Shown piece after piece: positions 47,948-59,011 of a DNA stretch of 64,000 nt. The stretch comes from DASUPK01 sp963801055. GTDB lineage: Bacteria > Actinomycetota > Thermoleophilia > Solirubrobacterales > 70-9. The first letter of the stretch is position 1; the number at the start of each line of letters is the position of its first letter. The stretch is from assembly GCA_963801055.1 (NCBI GenBank), contig CAWDDE010000001.1:124001-188000 (forward strand), in the 5' to 3' direction. The notes beneath the pieces were generated by a model. That model was not told where the DNA came from and made no database searches. It saw only the letters and a list, made by a program, of their open reading frames with translations. Both the position numbers and the translations under genes were made by a program.

Positions 47948-48712
47948 ATGCTGCTGGCGGTGGACGTGGGGAATACGCAGACGCACCTGGGCGTGTTCGA
48001 GGGGCAGGAGCTGGCGCGCGACTGGCGCCTCGGCACCGTCCCGAGCGCAACTTCGGACAAGCTCGCAGCCACGATCTTCAACCTGCTGGCGCTGGAGGGA
48101 CTGAACTTCGGCTCGCTCGACGGCGCGATCGTCTCCACGGTCGTCCCACAGCTTGGGCCCGAGTACGAGCGGCTGACCGAACGGCACATGGGAAAGCAGT
48201 GCCTGCTGGTCGGCCCGAGGGTCAAGACCGGCATGCCGATCCTCGTCGACAACCCGCACGAGCTTGGCGCCGACCGGCTCGTCAACGCGGTGGCCGCGCA
48301 CGCGAAGGTGAAGGGCGCCTGCGTGGCGGTCGACTTCGGAACCTCGACCAACTTCGACGTCGTTTCCGGGGCCGGGGAGTACCTCGGCGGGGTGATCGGA
48401 CCCGGCGTCGAGGTCTCGCTGGAGGCCCTGACGGCGCGGGCGGCGAAGCTTCCCCGGATCGACCTCTCCGCGCCGGAGGGACCGATCGGCAAGCACACGC
48501 AGGGCGCGATCCAGGCCGGCTTCGCCTATGGGTTCGCGGGACTTGTGGACGGGATCGACCGGCGCCTGTCGGAGGCCCTCGGTGAGAAGGCCACCTTCAT
48601 CGCCACGGGCGGTCTGGCCCGCACGATCGCGCTGCACTGCGAGACGATCGACGAGGTCGACGAGCTGCTCACTCTGCGCGGGCTGCGGCTGATCTACGAG
48701 CGCAACACTTAG
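47948..48712 (+). CDS. coaX: Type III pantothenate kinase
   Basis: First step of CoA synthesis. LLAVDVGNTQTHLGVFEG (phosphate motif), ELGADRLVNAVAAHAKVKGACVAVDFGTSTNFDVV (PHELGADR pantothenate region and second phosphate motif), GVIGPGVEVSLEALTARAAKLPRIDL and ATGGLARTIA. 254 residues, complete. Dus begins three bases after the stop. panC and panD, often nearby in relatives, are not here. Confidence 0.97.
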   Translation: MLLAVDVGNTQTHLGVFEGQELARDWRLGTVPSATSDKLAATIFNLLALEGLNFGSLDGAIVSTVVPQLGPEYERLTERHMGKQCLLVGPRVKTGMPILVDNPHELGADRLVNAVAAHAKVKGACVAVDFGTSTNFDVVSGAGEYLGGVIGPGVEVSLEALTARAAKLPRIDLSAPEGPIGKHTQGAIQAGFAYGFAGLVDGIDRRLSEALGEKATFIATGGLARTIALHCETIDEVDELLTLRGLRLIYERNT

Positions 48713-48715
48713 GGC

Positions 48716-49705
48716 GTGCAGCCCCCGCTCACATCCCCGTTCCGGATCGGCGACGTGGAGATCGCCAACCGCGTCCTGCTCGCCCCGCTTGCCGGGATCG
48801 GCAACTGGTTCGTGCGGCTGCAGGCGCGGCGACACGGGGCCGGGATGGCCGTTTCCGAGATGGTCTCGAGCTTCGGCCTGCACTACCGGAACGAGCGCAC
48901 GCTCCAGGAGCTTCTTCGGCTTCATCCGGACGAGCACCCCGTCTCCGTCCAGCTCTTCGGCCAGGACCCGGAGGTCATGCACTCGGCGGCCCAGATAGTC
49001 GCCGAAGCAGGCGCCGACCTGATCGACATCAACATGGGGTGTCCGGTCCGCAAGGTCTGTAAGACCGGTGCCGGAGCCGCGCTTCTGGCCGACCCAGATC
49101 TGGCGGTCGCCATCGCCTCCGCCGCACGGCAGGGCGGCGGTCGACCTGTCACGGTCAAGCTTCGTTCGGGGCTGACGCCTGGGGGCCGCGAGGGCTTCGA
49201 GCTCGCTCTGCGCCTTTCGGATGAGGCGGGGGTAGCGGCGATCGGCTTCCATCCCCGCTCGGCGGCCGCCCAGCACAAGGGGCAGCCCGACTACTCGCTC
49301 GCCCGCGAGCTCGTTGACCGGATCGCCGTCCCGGTGATCATCTCCGGCGCGCTCGACACAGCCGACGCTGCGCGGCACGCGTACGAGGCCTCCGGTGCCG
49401 ACGCGGTGATGATCGCCCGGGGGTCGCTGGGGAACCCGTGGATCTTCGAGGCGCTGACAGGCCGTCGTAGCGCAGAGCCGGATCGCCAGGAGGTGATCGC
49501 GGAGCTGCTCTGGGTGATGGACCGTGCCGAGGAGCATCTCGGTTCGGATCGCGCCGCCCGCTACCTGCGCAAGTTCTACCCCTGGTATCTGGAGCGATTG
49601 GGCACAGACAAGGATGCCGCCGCCACGCTGCAGGCAAGCGACGATCTCGGCCGCGCCCGCAGGCTCGTGTCCGAGCTCGCGGAGCCCGCGGCGGCGCCGG
49701 CCTGA
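48716..49705 (+). CDS. dusB: tRNA-dihydrouridine synthase (DusB-like)
   Basis: FMN enzyme reducing uridines in tRNA. LAPLAGIGNWFVRLQARRHGAGMAVSEMVSS, VQLFGQDPEVMHSAA, DINMGCPVRKVCKTGAGAALL with the catalytic Cys in MGCP, VTVKLRSGL, IGFHPRSAAAQHKG and VMIARGSLGNPWIF define it. 329 residues, complete. GTG 48716 lies three bases after the coaX stop, indicating an operon. Confidence 0.95.
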   Translation: MQPPLTSPFRIGDVEIANRVLLAPLAGIGNWFVRLQARRHGAGMAVSEMVSSFGLHYRNERTLQELLRLHPDEHPVSVQLFGQDPEVMHSAAQIVAEAGADLIDINMGCPVRKVCKTGAGAALLADPDLAVAIASAARQGGGRPVTVKLRSGLTPGGREGFELALRLSDEAGVAAIGFHPRSAAAQHKGQPDYSLARELVDRIAVPVIISGALDTADAARHAYEASGADAVMIARGSLGNPWIFEALTGRRSAEPDRQEVIAELLWVMDRAEEHLGSDRAARYLRKFYPWYLERLGTDKDAAATLQASDDLGRARRLVSELAEPAAAPA

Positions 49706-49711
49706 GTCCGG

Positions 49712-50584
49712 ATGGGCCTGACGCCCCGCGTTGCGGCGTGGCGCGAGCGCGGTAGAGACGATCAGTACCGCGGCCGTCGCATCCACGTCTTCGGGCGCGG
49801 CGGCCGAGGGCCGCTCCTCGTCTTCCTGCACGGCTTCCCCTCGAGCTCGTATGACTGGCGCCTCCTGCTCGAGCTGGAGACCGAGCACGCCGTGCTCGCA
49901 CCGGACTTCCTCGGCTTCGGCCTCTCCGAGAAGCCACGGGACCACGACTACACGCTGCACTGGCAGGCCGACCTGGTCGAGGAGCTCGTGCGCCGGCACG
50001 GCGATCGCCGGCCTGTCTTTGTGGTTGCACACGACATGGGCACCTCGGTCGCCAACGAGCTGATGGCGCGCGATCTCGACGGATCCTTGGAAATGGAGCT
50101 CGTCGGGGTCCTCCTGCTGAACGGGTCGATGGTCCAGGGCGCCGCGAGCCCCACGCTCGGACAGCGGGTCCTCCGCGGCCCCCTCGGGCCGCTCCTCTCC
50201 CGCCTTTCGAGCGAGCGCTTCTTCCGCCAGCAGTTCGGCTCGATCTTCTCGCCGGGACATCCGCTCACGGACGAGGAGGCCGAGGACCAGTGGGCCCTGA
50301 TCTGCGCCGGCGGCGGCCGGACGCTCAACCACAAGACGATCCGCTACATGGAGGAGCGCTTCCGCCACGCCGAGCGCTGGCAGGGGGCAATCCGGGACTT
50401 CTCGAAGCCCGTATCGATCGCATGGGGCATGCTCGATCCGGTCGCAACCGAGCGGGTTCTCGACGCGGTGCTCGAGCTGCGGCCGTCAGCGCCGCTGACA
50501 CGCTTCGAGGACCTCGGCCACTATCCGCAGATCGAGGGTCCCGAGCGGGTGGCCGCAGCCATGCAGGGCGCCCTGTCCGCCTGA
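49712..50584 (+). CDS. Alpha/beta hydrolase (haloalkane dehalogenase-like)
   Basis: LLVFLHGFPSSSYDWRLLLELE is the oxyanion motif; VVAHDMGTSVANELMARDL supplies the Asp nucleophile, and HYPQIEGPERVAAAM the catalytic His. SIAWGMLDPVA marks the acid region. The cap is rich in Arg and Leu (RGPLGPLLSRLSSERFFRQQFG). 290 residues. It starts seven bases after the dusB stop and is probably the last gene of coaX-dusB. Substrate unknown; it is not a close duplicate of the hydrolase at 45264. Confidence 0.87.
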   Translation: MGLTPRVAAWRERGRDDQYRGRRIHVFGRGGRGPLLVFLHGFPSSSYDWRLLLELETEHAVLAPDFLGFGLSEKPRDHDYTLHWQADLVEELVRRHGDRRPVFVVAHDMGTSVANELMARDLDGSLEMELVGVLLLNGSMVQGAASPTLGQRVLRGPLGPLLSRLSSERFFRQQFGSIFSPGHPLTDEEAEDQWALICAGGGRTLNHKTIRYMEERFRHAERWQGAIRDFSKPVSIAWGMLDPVATERVLDAVLELRPSAPLTRFEDLGHYPQIEGPERVAAAMQGALSA

Positions 50585-50616
50585 TCGAGGCTCTCGACCA
50601 CCTCTCTGGGCGGCGC

Positions 50617-50622
50617 TATACT
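50617..50622 (+). promoter_or_regulatory. -10 hexamer TATACT of greA
   Basis: TATACT is the best -10 box upstream of greA; transcription should start near 50630 and give a leader of about 110 bases. The -35 position (about 50594-50599, TCGACC) is poor. Confidence 0.55.
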
Positions 50623-50740
50623 GGCGCGCTCCGCCCGGACCCACGTGATCCCGATCGCGTCGGTGCGGGCTCATTTTTCGCGGTTAGAGCAGGGTTTTTC
50701 AAGGCGACCGAAACCACGACAGAGAAGGAATCGAGGAGAG

Positions 50741-51220
50741 TTGGCACGGGAGACACTGATCACCCCAGAGGGACTCGAGAAGCTCAAGGAGGAGCTCGAG
50801 TATCTGGAGAACGACAAGCGCCGCGAGGTCGCTGACCGCATCAAGGCGGCGCGGGAGTTCGGGGATATCGCCGAGAACTCCGAGTACGACGACGCCAAGA
50901 ACGAGCAGGCGATGCTGGAGCAGCGGATCGCCTCGCTCCAGGACCGGCTTCGACGGGCCGCGGTGATCGACAACACGCATCTCGACACCGAGACCGTCGG
51001 CGTCGGCGCCGTCGTCCACGTAAAGGACCAGAAGTCCGGCAAGTCGCAGAAGTTCCAGATCGTCGGATCTGCCGAGGCCGACCCGGTCGAGCACAAGCTT
51101 TCGAACGAGTCGCCGATCGGCAAGGCGCTGATCGGGAGCAAGAAGAACGAGGTCGTGACGGTGGAGACGCCGCGCGGCCCGAAGAAGAAGCTCAAGATCA
51201 CCAAGATCGAGGCTGCCTAG
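50741..51220 (+). CDS. greA: Transcription elongation factor GreA
   Basis: Rescues backtracked RNA polymerase. The N-terminal coiled coil reads LITPEGLEKLKEELEYLENDKRREVADRIKAAREFGDIAENSEYDDAKNEQAMLEQRI, with the acidic tip DIAENSEYDDAK. The C-terminal FKBP-like domain reads VGVGAVVHVKDQKSG, FQIVGSAEADP, LSNESPIGKALIGSKKNEVV. TTG 50741 has GAGGAG a few bases upstream. 159 residues, complete. Confidence 0.96.
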   Translation: MARETLITPEGLEKLKEELEYLENDKRREVADRIKAAREFGDIAENSEYDDAKNEQAMLEQRIASLQDRLRRAAVIDNTHLDTETVGVGAVVHVKDQKSGKSQKFQIVGSAEADPVEHKLSNESPIGKALIGSKKNEVVTVETPRGPKKKLKITKIEAA

Positions 51221-51227
51221 CCCGCAA

Positions 51228-51233
51228 TAGGCT
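51228..51233 (+). promoter_or_regulatory. -10 hexamer TAGGCT, leaderless start of lysS at 51241
   Basis: TAGGCT ends 7 bases before GTG 51241 (and 4 before GTG 51238), which favours the second GTG as start. No ribosome site. Confidence 0.5.
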
Positions 51234-51240
51234 CCCCGTG

Positions 51241-52713
51241 GTGAACGAGGGGCCAGAGCGCGCGCGGTCCGACCTGCTTTCCGAGCGGCGGGCCAAGCTC
51301 GAGCGTCTCCGCGAGGCGGGCATCGAGCCGTACCCACACGGCTTCCCGGACCGGACCGAGATCGCCGCGGTCAGGGAAGCGCACGAGGGGATCGAGCCCG
51401 GCGAGGAGACCAGCGATCGCTATCGGATCGCCGGGCGCCTCGTGGCTCGGCGCGGCCACGGCAAGGCCTCCTTCCTGGACCTGAAGGATGGGACCGGCCA
51501 GATTCAGGTGCAGGCGAGGGTCGACGAGCTCGGCGATGCCTACGAGGGGCTCCTCTCGCTCGACATCGGCGACATCGTCGGCATCGAGGGGACCGTGCTT
51601 CGCCTCGAGGAGGGGCGAGCTCTCGATCCGAGCGGATGCCTGGGAGCTTCTCTCCAAGAGCCTGCGCCCGCCGCCCGAGAAGTTCCACGGGCTCGAGGAC
51701 TGGAGACTCGCTACCGCCGGCGCGAGCTGGACCTGATGGCGAACGAGCAGACCCGCGATCTGTTCCTGAAGCGGGCGCGGACCATCGCCGCGGTTCGCCG
51801 CTGGTTCGATTCGCGCGGCTTCATCGAGGTGGAGACGCCCGTGCTCCAGCCTCTCTACGGCGGCGCGCTCGCCCGGCCCTTCACCACCCACCACAATGCG
51901 CTCGACCGCGACCTCTACCTGCGGATCGCAACCGAGCTCTACCTGAAGCGGCTCATCGTCGGCGGCATCGACAAGGTCTACGAGCTCGGCAAGGACTTCC
52001 GCAACGAGGGGATCTCCCACAAGCACAACCCCGAGTTCACGATGCTCGAGTGGTACGAGGCCTATGCGGACTACAACGACACCGCCAACGAGCTCGAGGG
52101 GCTCGTCTCCACGGTCGCGCAGGAGGTGCTCGGCACCACCAAGATCGAGCGCGAGGGCGAGACGATCGACCTGGCCCCGCCCTGGCGCCGGGTCACGCTG
52201 CGTGACGCGATCGAGGAGCGGACTGGCATCGACGTGCGCGAGCATCCCTCGCGCGAGCAGCTCGCCGAGGCGATGGGCAGCGAGCCCGACCCGGAGGAGG
52301 GCTGGGGGAAGCTGGTCGACGGCCTGCTCTCCAAGGAGGTCGAGCCGACCCTGATCCAGCCCACGTACGTCGTCGACTACCCGGTGGAGCTATCGCCGTT
52401 CGCCAAACGCCATCGAAGCGAGGAGGGACTGGTGGAGCGCTGGGAGGCTTTCGTGGGCGGCATCGAGATCTCCAACTCGTTCACCGAGCTGAACGACCCG
52501 GATGAGCAGCGCCGCCGCTTCGAGGCCCAGGCCGAGGAGACTGCGCGAGGGGACGAGGAGACCCAGCCCTACGACGAGGTCTTCGTCGAGTCGCTCGAGC
52601 AGGGAATGCCCCCGACCGGCGGCGCGGGCCTAGGGATCGACCGGCTGGTGATGATCCTGACCGGGGCGAAGACGCTGCGCGAGGTCGTCCTCTTCCCGGC
52701 GATGCGGAGCTAG
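51241..52713 (+). CDS. lysS: Lysyl-tRNA synthetase, class II, compensating frameshifts
   Basis: Charges tRNA-Lys. The OB-fold anticodon domain reads GRLVARRGHGKASFLDLKDGTGQIQVQ. Motif 1 lies around IRRWFDSRGFIEVETPVLQP-like residues 180-200. Motif 2 is VYELGKDFRNEGISHKHNPEFTMLEWYEAY and motif 3 is GGAGLGIDRLVMILTG. From about 51612 to 51700 the written frame (EEGRALDPSGCLGASLQEP) is unlike the family. Another frame reads RRGELSIRADAWELLSKSLRPPPEKFHGLED, so two indels flank this stretch. 490 residues as read. Confidence 0.96.
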   Translation: MNEGPERARSDLLSERRAKLERLREAGIEPYPHGFPDRTEIAAVREAHEGIEPGEETSDRYRIAGRLVARRGHGKASFLDLKDGTGQIQVQARVDELGDAYEGLLSLDIGDIVGIEGTVLRLEEGRALDPSGCLGASLQEPAPAAREVPRARGLETRYRRRELDLMANEQTRDLFLKRARTIAAVRRWFDSRGFIEVETPVLQPLYGGALARPFTTHHNALDRDLYLRIATELYLKRLIVGGIDKVYELGKDFRNEGISHKHNPEFTMLEWYEAYADYNDTANELEGLVSTVAQEVLGTTKIEREGETIDLAPPWRRVTLRDAIEERTGIDVREHPSREQLAEAMGSEPDPEEGWGKLVDGLLSKEVEPTLIQPTYVVDYPVELSPFAKRHRSEEGLVERWEAFVGGIEISNSFTELNDPDEQRRRFEAQAEETARGDEETQPYDEVFVESLEQGMPPTGGAGLGIDRLVMILTGAKTLREVVLFPAMRS

Positions 52714-52890
52714 CCCGACGGCGACGATCCCCACCGCAAGCGAGGGGTTGGCGCGCACCTTTCGGCCCCAGGTCCGTAGCCGATCCGCTGCTCGCACGCG
52801 CGGCACGGTACCGATCCGCGCGGGTCGTACGTAAAGCCGCACCACGGGGTTCGAATCGCAGGCTTTCCGCACTGTGCAGGGAGTTCTCTT
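52714..52890. other. Intergenic stretch downstream of lysS
   Basis: Together with the clpC promoter and leader, this is about 400 bases without a gene (52714-53115). In 52714-52890 nothing is supported. A GGGGTTCGAATCGC stretch at 52846-52859 looks like a tRNA T-loop, but its flanks do not pair. A short minus-strand open frame here has no family features. Confidence 0.4.
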
Positions 52891-52936
52891 GCCAGGCAGG
52901 GAACGTGCCTGGCGGGGGACCCCCCCTGGCTATACT
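52891..52936 (+). promoter_or_regulatory. clpC promoter with overlapping inverted-repeat operator
   Basis: TATACT at 52931-52936 is the -10 box. Immediately upstream GCCAGGCA (52891-52898), a 7-base spacer GGGAACG, and TGCCTGGC (52906-52913) form a perfect 23-base inverted repeat that covers the expected -35 position (about 52908-52913), followed by GGGGGACCCCC. The 8-7-8 geometry resembles the HAIR site of HspR repressors, but the sequence differs. Confidence 0.6.
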
Positions 52937-52965
52937 TTGGCTTCGCCGTCCCCGACAGAACCGGA

Positions 52966-53060
52966 GGTCAGATCACAGATCGGCGGCCAGGAGCCGATGC
53001 GGATTGGGCCCCCGGGGAGTCTGCGTCCCCTGACCACGACTTAATCCAAGGCCAATCCGC
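52966..53060 (+). other. Structured clpC leader with interleaved complementary segments
   Basis: Within the 5' UTR: GGTCAG (52966-52971) can pair with CTGACC (53030-53035). GCGGATTGG (52999-53007) can pair with CCAATCCGC (53052-53060). Local hairpins are ATCGGC/GCCGAT (52979-52998) and GGGGA/TCCCC (53014-53030). The two long-range pairings cross, giving a pseudoknot or two exclusive folds. A cis-regulatory RNA is possible; no known class is recognised. Confidence 0.45.
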
Positions 53061-53115
53061 CTACCGCTACCAAACGTAACCGGAGCGATTGAAGACCCAG
53101 AGAGCGACTGACTGA

Positions 53116-55704
<2,589 letters not shown>

Positions 55705-55928
55705 CGATCCTCGGCACCAGCCGGTAGCTCCTTGTTGCAAGTGGCCTGCAGCTGCGAGCCGACCTCATTAGTCCCTCGTTTGCAGGAATTTTCTGATCCG
55801 CCCCGCCGGATCCGCCGTAGAGACCTCCCGTAACCGAGGGCCGGATCGGCGGCGGCTCGCGGTTGATGCTCATCACCAGCGGCGGCGACAAAACCCGCCG
55901 CCGAATCGACCGCCGCAAGGAGGACGAA

Positions 55929-57515
55929 ATGAGGAAGCTCGCACTCTTCGCCGCGCTGGCAGCGCTGGCGATCGCGGTGCCGCTGAGCTTTGGCTCCTCG
56001 CATCGAGAGGCGCCTCTGACCTCGATCGATCCGACGGGAGACGACACGGACACCTACGCCTTCACGGCGCAGGACGCTCCCGGCGCATTGACGATCGTGG
56101 GCAACTGGGTGCCGTTCGAGGACCCGGCCGGCGGACCGAACTTCTACAAGTTCGACGACAACGCGCACTATTACCTGAACATCGACAACACCGGTGACGG
56201 TGTCGCCGACGTCCGCTACCTGTTCGACTTCGACACGGAGGTTCGGAACCCGAACTCCTTCCTGTACACGAACGGGCAGCCGGTCGAGTCGGTCGATAGC
56301 AAGAACCGGAACGTTGTTCAGACCTACTCGGTGACCCGGGTGGCCGACGGCCACTCCCAGGTCATCGCTCGGAACGTTCCGACGCCCCCCAGCAACGTGG
56401 GGCCGAAGACCATTCCCGATTACCAGGCGGCCCAAGCGGGCGCGATCGAGAACCTGCCCGGCGGCGGCAAGGTGTTCGCCGGCCAGCGCGAGGACCCGTT
56501 CTTCGCGGCGCTCGGTCGGATCTTCGACACGGTCAACCTGACCGGAGCCGGCCTGGGCAACCAGGGCGGTGGGGTCGACGATCTCGCCGGCTACGCCGTC
56601 CAGTCGATCGTGCTCCAGGTTCCGGAGCGCGACGTCACCCGCGACGGCAAGTCGGTCGCCCACGCGAAGGACGAAAATGCGGTGGTCGGCGTCTGGGCGT
56701 CAACCGAGCGGCAGTCGATCTCGGTGACGGGCAGCGGCACGGGCCCGTTCACCCAGATCTCGCGGCTCGGCAACCCGCTGGTCAACGAGGTGATCATCCC
56801 GCTGGGCCAGAAGGACCGGTTCAACCGGACTGAGCCCAAGGACGACGCGACCAACTACGGCAAGTACGTGCTCGAGCCGGAGCTGGCCGCGGTTCTAAAC
56901 AAGCTCTTCCCGGGGCAGGTCAATGCTCCCGAGAAGAACCGCACGGACATCGTCCAGGCGGTGCTGCAGGGCATTCCCGGTCTCAACGCCTTCCCAGGCG
57001 CGGCCGGGCAGAACGCGACCGACACCCTGAAGATCAACCTGGGGACGCCACCGACGGCCTCGCCGAATCGCCTCGGCGCGCTGGCCGGTGACAACGCGGG
57101 TTATCCGAACGGGCGCCGGCTCACCGACGACGTGGTCGACATCGACCTGCAGGTCGTCGCCGGGGCCCTGGCCAAGCCGGCGAACAAGGTTCCCCTCGGG
57201 GACGGCGTCAACCAGAACGACGTCCAGTCCCTGAGTCAGTTCCCATATGTCGCACCGCCCAAGCCGGGCGCGAACCCGAACGCCGGGTTTGGCTCGCAGC
57301 TCAAGGCCATAGACAATGGGAACGGGACCTCGACGCCCCCGTCGTTCTCCGCCACCGGTGGTAGCGGTAGCGGCGGCGGCGATGGCGGGGGACCGGACGC
57401 GATCGTCTGGGTCCTGGTCGGGGCAGGTGTGCTCGTCCTGGCCGGGATCGGCTACCGCGTCGCACGCGGCGCTGGCAAGTCCCGCGGCAACGGCAAGGGA
57501 GTTGCCACGACCTGA
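55929..57515 (+). CDS. DUF4331 family secreted protein with C-terminal membrane anchor
   Basis: 529 residues from ATG 55929, which follows AAGGAGGACGAA. Signal peptide KLALFAALAALAIAVPLSFG, then the family signature SSHREAPLTSIDPTGDDTDTYAF right after it, and further SFVLQVPERDVTRDG-like text (IVLQVPERDV), VNEVIIPLGQKDRFNRTEP, DAFPGAAG-like and GYPNGRRLTDDVVDIDLQVVAGAL. A Gly/Ser-rich linker and one helix (IVWVLVGAGVLVLAGIGY) anchor the C-terminus. Function of DUF4331 is unknown. A short GGCGGC...GCCGCC hairpin (about 55877-55900) precedes the ribosome site. Co-transcribed with the TPR gene. Confidence 0.9.
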   Translation: MRKLALFAALAALAIAVPLSFGSSHREAPLTSIDPTGDDTDTYAFTAQDAPGALTIVGNWVPFEDPAGGPNFYKFDDNAHYYLNIDNTGDGVADVRYLFDFDTEVRNPNSFLYTNGQPVESVDSKNRNVVQTYSVTRVADGHSQVIARNVPTPPSNVGPKTIPDYQAAQAGAIENLPGGGKVFAGQREDPFFAALGRIFDTVNLTGAGLGNQGGGVDDLAGYAVQSIVLQVPERDVTRDGKSVAHAKDENAVVGVWASTERQSISVTGSGTGPFTQISRLGNPLVNEVIIPLGQKDRFNRTEPKDDATNYGKYVLEPELAAVLNKLFPGQVNAPEKNRTDIVQAVLQGIPGLNAFPGAAGQNATDTLKINLGTPPTASPNRLGALAGDNAGYPNGRRLTDDVVDIDLQVVAGALAKPANKVPLGDGVNQNDVQSLSQFPYVAPPKPGANPNAGFGSQLKAIDNGNGTSTPPSFSATGGSGSGGGDGGGPDAIVWVLVGAGVLVLAGIGYRVARGAGKSRGNGKGVATT

Positions 57516-57529
57516 CCCGAACGCTCCGG

Positions 57530-57561
57530 GAGGGGGCCGCCGCGGGCGCGGCGGCCCCCTC
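57530..57561 (+). terminator. Perfect 14-bp hairpin between the DUF4331 and TPR genes
   Basis: GAGGGGGCCGCCGC (57530-57543), loop GGGC, GCGGCGGCCCCCTC (57548-57561). No T run follows and the next start is only 26 bases away. It may protect the upstream mRNA or partly terminate rather than end the operon. Confidence 0.6.
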
Positions 57562-57586
57562 GCCCGGGCCCGAGAAAGGAGAAGGA

Positions 57587-58909
57587 ATGGACTTCGTCAG
57601 AGATCACATCGCCCTCAAGCTGACGGCCGCCGCGCTCGCCTTCCTCGCCACCTTCGCGGCCGTCCGCGCCGTCGATGGCGGACGACCTTCCGCCGGCGTC
57701 GATGGCGGCTCACGCGACCTGAGCGACGGGTTGCGACCCTTGGCCACGACCGCACAGAGGATCGAGGCGCTCGAGGCTCAGGTCCGCCAGTCACCCTCCG
57801 ATCCCCAGGGCTACGCGGATCTTGGCGGTGCGTATCTGACCCGGTTCGGCGAGACGGAGGATCCTGCCCTCTATCCGAAGGCGCAGCGTGCCTTCGAGAC
57901 CGCGCTGAATCTCGACTCGAATGACGTCTCAGCCGTGGCGGGCATAGCGCAGCTTGAGCTCTCACGCCACCAGTTCAGGCGGGGCCTCGCTCTGGCAGAG
58001 CGCGCCAGGCATATCAGCCCCTCGACGGTCCACATCGATGCCTTGATCACCGACGCTCAGATCGAGTTGGGTCGGTATGGAGCGGCGGCCCACACCCTCC
58101 AGCGCTACGTCGATCGCCGGCCCGAGCTCGGTTCCTACGCCCGCATCTCCTATTTCAGGGAGCTACATGGGGACACGAGCGGAGCGGTGAGAGCGATGGA
58201 GCTCGCGGCGGCGGCCGCGGGGGAGCGCGCGGTGGACTCCGTATTCGCCACCACGCTGCTCGGCAAGCTCCACGCGGATCACGGCGACTACGCGATCGCG
58301 GAACGCCAGTTCCGGCGGGTGCTGATGCTCAAGCCCGGCTACCCCGATGCGATGCTCGGGCTGGCGACGATCGAGTTCGCCAAGGGTCATACCGAAGCGG
58401 CGCTCGATCTGTATCGCGCGGTGCAGCGGAGCGTCGCGGCGCCCGATCACGCGATCCTGCTCGGTGAGGCCGAGGAGGCCGCCGGCCACCGGGCGGCCGC
58501 GAGCCAGGCCTACGACGCCGCGCGCGCGGCGTTCGACGCGGAGGAGGCGCAGGGCGCGAACACGGCCACGGAGAGAGCGATCTTCGAGGCCGGGCACGGC
58601 GACGCGCAAAAGGCGGTCGAGCTCGGCCGGCGCGCCTGGCGGTACTCGCCGAGCGTCCGCGCAGCGGATGCTCACTCATGGGCGCTGAGCGCGGCCGGGG
58701 AGCACCGGGCCGCTCTGCGCTTCTCCGATCGGGCGATGCGGCTTGGCTCTCGTGATCCGACCTTCCTTTACCACGCCGGGATCGTCGCGCTCCGGGCCGG
58801 CCAACCGGAGCGGGCGCACGCCTTCCTGGCTCGGCTCGTGGCACTGAGCCCCGATTTCAACCCGCTCTACGGCCCCCGCGCACAGCGGGTGCTCGAGGGG
58901 TTGCGATAA
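57587..58909 (+). CDS. TPR-repeat protein with N-terminal membrane anchor
   Basis: 440 residues. One membrane helix (ALKLTAAALAFLATFAAV), then a series of helical hairpins with TPR spacing: DPQGYADLGGAYLTRFGETEDPALYPKAQRAFETALNLDSN, AIAERQFRRVLMLKPGYPDAMLGLATIEFAKGHTEAALDLYRAV and PTFLYHAGIVALRAGQPERAHAFLARLVALSPDF. ATG 57587 has GAAAGGAGAAGGA in front. The protein is likely a partner of the DUF4331 protein on the outer face of the membrane, as such pairs recur in bacteria (recalled context, not checked). Confidence 0.88.
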   Translation: MDFVRDHIALKLTAAALAFLATFAAVRAVDGGRPSAGVDGGSRDLSDGLRPLATTAQRIEALEAQVRQSPSDPQGYADLGGAYLTRFGETEDPALYPKAQRAFETALNLDSNDVSAVAGIAQLELSRHQFRRGLALAERARHISPSTVHIDALITDAQIELGRYGAAAHTLQRYVDRRPELGSYARISYFRELHGDTSGAVRAMELAAAAAGERAVDSVFATTLLGKLHADHGDYAIAERQFRRVLMLKPGYPDAMLGLATIEFAKGHTEAALDLYRAVQRSVAAPDHAILLGEAEEAAGHRAAASQAYDAARAAFDAEEAQGANTATERAIFEAGHGDAQKAVELGRRAWRYSPSVRAADAHSWALSAAGEHRAALRFSDRAMRLGSRDPTFLYHAGIVALRAGQPERAHAFLARLVALSPDFNPLYGPRAQRVLEGLR

Positions 58910-59011
58910 GCGCCGAGTGCTCACGACCCACCAACAAGTACCCGGCTCCTCTCAGGAACTGATCCGGATGGCGGTTCTCCGCGCATTCGGGGTGAGAGAC
59001 CTCGTCCAGGT

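Noticed and set aside
47087..50368. Long minus-strand open frame of more than 1000 codons opposite coaX, dusB and the hydrolase gene
   Set aside because: Only its last part, at 47640-47911, is the real GST N-terminus. The rest is antisense to well-defined genes and has no family motifs; long antisense frames are expected at this GC content.
52846..52859. GGGGTTCGAATCGC resembling a tRNA T-loop
   Set aside because: The flanking bases do not form a five-base-pair T stem on either strand, and no acceptor or anticodon arms could be found.
52630..52872. Short minus-strand open frame downstream of lysS
   Set aside because: It overlaps the end of lysS in antisense, has no ribosome site and shows no recognisable family.
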